From assembly GCA_013201155.1 (NCBI GenBank), contig CP053716.1, forward strand, positions 248,001-312,000: a stretch of DNA of 64,000 bases. Direction: 5' to 3'. Numbering within the stretch: the stretch's first letter is position 1; every line of letters begins with the position of its first letter. Below are positions 62,193 through 64,000 of this stretch, piece after piece. Position numbers and translations under genes: made by a program. Origin of the DNA: Berryella wangjianweii. Lineage in GTDB: Bacteria > Actinomycetota > Coriobacteriia > Coriobacteriales > Eggerthellaceae. The notes under the pieces are model-generated. The model made no database searches. It was not told the origin of the DNA and worked only from the letters and a program-made list of their open reading frames with translations.

Positions 62193-62444
62193 CTAGTCCG
62201 GATGGGCGACGCTGGGAATGTCCTGCAGCTCGAACCGGTAGCGCTGGCCGGCATCGGGATACTTCCGGCGATCGACCTCGCTGAGGAACAGGGCCGCCGG
62301 CCGCACCCACAGCGAGCCGTCGCCGTAGAGCTTGCGGTACACCACCAGATCCTCGTTGGTTTCGGCGTGGCGGGCGGTGTCCACCACCAGGTAGCAGTCG
62401 CCTTTGAAGTGACGGTACACGCGATTCAGCTGCAGGGTGCGCAT
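62193..62444 (-). CDS. DUF1653 protein
   Basis: The 83-residue protein matches DUF1653, with VYRHFKGDCYLVVDTARHAETNEDLVVYRKLYGDG and WVRPAALFLSEVD. The fold is a small beta barrel of unknown function. AAGGAG precedes the ATG. It lies about 100 bases upstream of the radical SAM gene on the same strand, so the two may be cotranscribed. Confidence 0.88.
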   Translation of the reverse strand: MRTLQLNRVYRHFKGDCYLVVDTARHAETNEDLVVYRKLYGDGSLWVRPAALFLSEVDRRKYPDAGQRYRFELQDIPSVAHPD

Positions 62445-62691
62445 GCGCGGGCTCCTTGAGGGTCATATCGTTCGAAAGGTGATGGTACCATTCGCGCGCC
62501 AGGTTGGCGGATGGGCGTTCCGTGCTGTGGGAAAGATGTGTTTAATCGTCCGTAAAAACGAAGTTTCGATCCTCCTATGTTCAAGTTCGCTTATTGATTA
62601 ACTAAACTGAACAAAATCTGCGATGCGGCGCAATGATTGCGCACGTCGCGCGTTCTGCGAGCCGTCTGAGGGAGCGAGGGGTTGGAAGAGG

Positions 62692-62862
62692 ATGGTCGAA
62701 TCGTTTGAGAGTCAGCTGGATGCCCAGGTGGAGGAGCGCCTGACCGCCATGGAGCAGCCAGGGTACGCGTTTCCGGAATCGCTGGGCCGTATCGACTGGG
62801 CGCTGATCGGCGCTGTTCCCGTGGTGTCTGCGGTCCTGCTGGCCGTGGGCGCGGCGCTGTGA
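62692..62862 (+). CDS. 56-residue single-span protein coupled to the NCS1 permease
   Basis: The protein has an acidic N-terminal half (ESFESQLDAQVEERLTAMEQPGYAF) and one hydrophobic helix at about 37-55 (WALIGAVPVVSAVLLAVGA). GGAAGAGG lies immediately before the ATG. The permease start codon follows its stop by 11 bases. This layout resembles the small subunits known for some sodium-coupled transporters, but no such subunit is known to me for NCS1 proteins, so the role is inferred. Confidence 0.65.
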   Translation: MVESFESQLDAQVEERLTAMEQPGYAFPESLGRIDWALIGAVPVVSAVLLAVGAAL

Positions 62863-62873
62863 GGGTGACGGCC

Positions 62874-64000
62874 ATGGGATCGTCTATCGCCGAGCGCGTT
62901 GACCAGGAGGCCATCTTCGGCCTCGTTCCGGTGAAGAAGAGCGAGCGCCAGTACGGCTTCTGGGACACCTTGCTGGTGACCGGCGGATTCGCCATTGCCA
63001 CCTGGTGCTATTCCCAGGGCGCCCTGTCGGCGTCGTACCTGGGCTTCTGGCAGCTGCTGGTCGTCACCTTCGCCGTGGGCGGCATCTTCCTGATCGTGGA
63101 GTGCCTGCCGGTGATCTTGTCGGTGCGCTACGGCATCGACCTGTGGGTGTACCTGCGCGCGGTGCTGGGTCATAACGGCGTGCGCATACTGGCCACGGCG
63201 GTGATCTTGGGCAACTGGTTTTGGTACGCGGTGGCCGCCAACATGTTCGGCTCGTCGATCGCTCAGATCATGGGCATCTTCGGCCTCAGCGTGCCGGACG
63301 GATGGGTAAGCGCCCTCAGCATCGTCAGCGTGGTCGGCGGCTCGGCGATCGCCTTGGGCGGCCCGGCGGTGATCAAGTGGGCCTCGCGCTTCTTGGTGAC
63401 AACGCTGCTGGTGATCGGCGTGATCGCCTTCGTGCTGTGCTTCACCATCGTGCCCTTCGATCAGATCCTGGCCTACCGGCCCGACCTGTCCGCGGTGAAC
63501 GGCAACGCGCGGGAGGCCTACGCCCTGGCGGCCGAGGGCATGGTGGCGTTCTCGTTCAGCTGGTCAACCCAGGCCATGGTGCTGCCGCGTCTGTGCCGCA
63601 CCGAGCGCGGCGGCTACTGGGGCACCGTGTCGGCCTACGGCGTGATCGCGCCCTTCTTCGTGTTCATCGGCGGCGTGATGGCCATCGTGATGTTCGTGGT
63701 CAGCGGCACGCTGGAAAGCGACCCCACGGTGATGCTCGCCCTGCTGGGGCCTCAGGTGGCGCTGCTGTCGCTGATGCTGGTGGCTTTCGCCAACATCGGC
63801 ACCCAGGCTGTGGGCTCGTATGTGAACGTGCTGGTGCTGAAGGCGGCCTGGCCCAAGGTGGACTACCGGGTGCTGGTGGGCCTGTCGGCCCTGTACGTGT
63901 CGGTGCTGGCCTTCACGGGCGAGGTGACGGCCAACTTCGGCCAGTTCATCTCGATCGCCGCGTACATCCAGGGCCCGATCATCGGCATCATGTTCGTCGA
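62874..64000 (+). CDS. NCS1-family (cytosine/purine) permease, 3' end beyond window
   Basis: The frame runs open to the window edge and gives 375 residues. About ten hydrophobic segments are seen, starting with YGFWDTLLVTGGFAIATWCYSQGAL. NCS1-like features are the residues around LGNWFWYAVAANMFG and the long helix pairs that follow. ATG 62874 has GAGGGTG upstream; an in-frame GTG at 62859 overlaps the small gene's stop. The remaining C-terminal part, probably about 80 residues, is outside. Substrate is likely a nucleobase or related compound. Confidence 0.85.
   Translation, partial: MGSSIAERVDQEAIFGLVPVKKSERQYGFWDTLLVTGGFAIATWCYSQGALSASYLGFWQLLVVTFAVGGIFLIVECLPVILSVRYGIDLWVYLRAVLGHNGVRILATAVILGNWFWYAVAANMFGSSIAQIMGIFGLSVPDGWVSALSIVSVVGGSAIALGGPAVIKWASRFLVTTLLVIGVIAFVLCFTIVPFDQILAYRPDLSAVNGNAREAYALAAEGMVAFSFSWSTQAMVLPRLCRTERGGYWGTVSAYGVIAPFFVFIGGVMAIVMFVVSGTLESDPTVMLALLGPQVALLSLMLVAFANIGTQAVGSYVNVLVLKAAWPKVDYRVLVGLSALYVSVLAFTGEVTANFGQFISIAAYIQGPIIGIMFV

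Overview
The window is a high-GC, densely packed bacterial chromosome segment. Gene content points to an anaerobic actinobacterium of the Coriobacteriia, most likely Eggerthellaceae: an oxygen-independent (CbiD/CbiG type) cobalamin pathway, a molybdopterin oxidoreductase operon with TorD, ferredoxin and NrfD partners beside a LuxR regulator that carries about 12 membrane spans, a cell-wall-binding-repeat glucosaminidase, type III glutamine synthetase and an OPT peptide transporter. Genus and species are not determined.

Layout. 1-1966 (minus): cobT-cobU-cobS lower-ligand and loop assembly genes, cobS cut by the window edge. 2270-15376 (plus): twelve cobalamin genes, cbiD (fused to a cysteine-rich zinc-ribbon-like domain), cbiF, cbiG, cbiH, cbiJ, cbiET, cbiA, cbiB, cobD, cbiP, cbiC, cbiL. 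Almost every stop overlaps the next start, so this is one translationally coupled operon. 15709-18709: acyl carrier protein, serine O-acetyltransferase and an alanine/glycine:cation symporter. 18872-20844: a lower-GC Eco29kI-like type II restriction-modification pair, probably acquired. 20936-22784: queD, then luxS-mtnN for S-adenosylhomocysteine recycling. 22818-25516: a bacterial Elp3 and, divergently, a methyltransferase resembling Trm9/ALKBH8, which suggests a bacterial cm5U to mcm5U tRNA wobble modification route. 25720-31127: FtsX-type ABC transporter with a divergent two-component system. 31406-32281: an HTH-only LysR remnant beside an AT-rich region with palindromes.

32282-38570 holds a lipoprotein with a transglutaminase fold lacking its catalytic Cys and His, an MMPL exporter and a wall-bound glucosaminidase. 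38892-44840: a drug/metabolite transporter with a coupled HTH gene, an orphan MetQ lipoprotein, a PaaI-type thioesterase and an OPT transporter. 44995-49753: DUF2130 protein, glnN and yaaA. 49931-53324: acetamidase with an APC permease, an ArsC/Spx-like protein lacking its active-site Cys, and a cupin. 53346-59568: membrane LuxR regulator and the Mo-enzyme operon (torD, catalytic, four-cluster ferredoxin and NrfD subunits). 59983-64000: two paralogous small membrane proteins, a HemW-like radical SAM protein, a DUF1653 protein and a 56-residue single-span protein coupled to an NCS1 permease that runs off the end.

I saw no tRNA, rRNA, CRISPR array, prophage or transposase. All function calls rest on motif and family recognition from the translated sequence; no database search was run.
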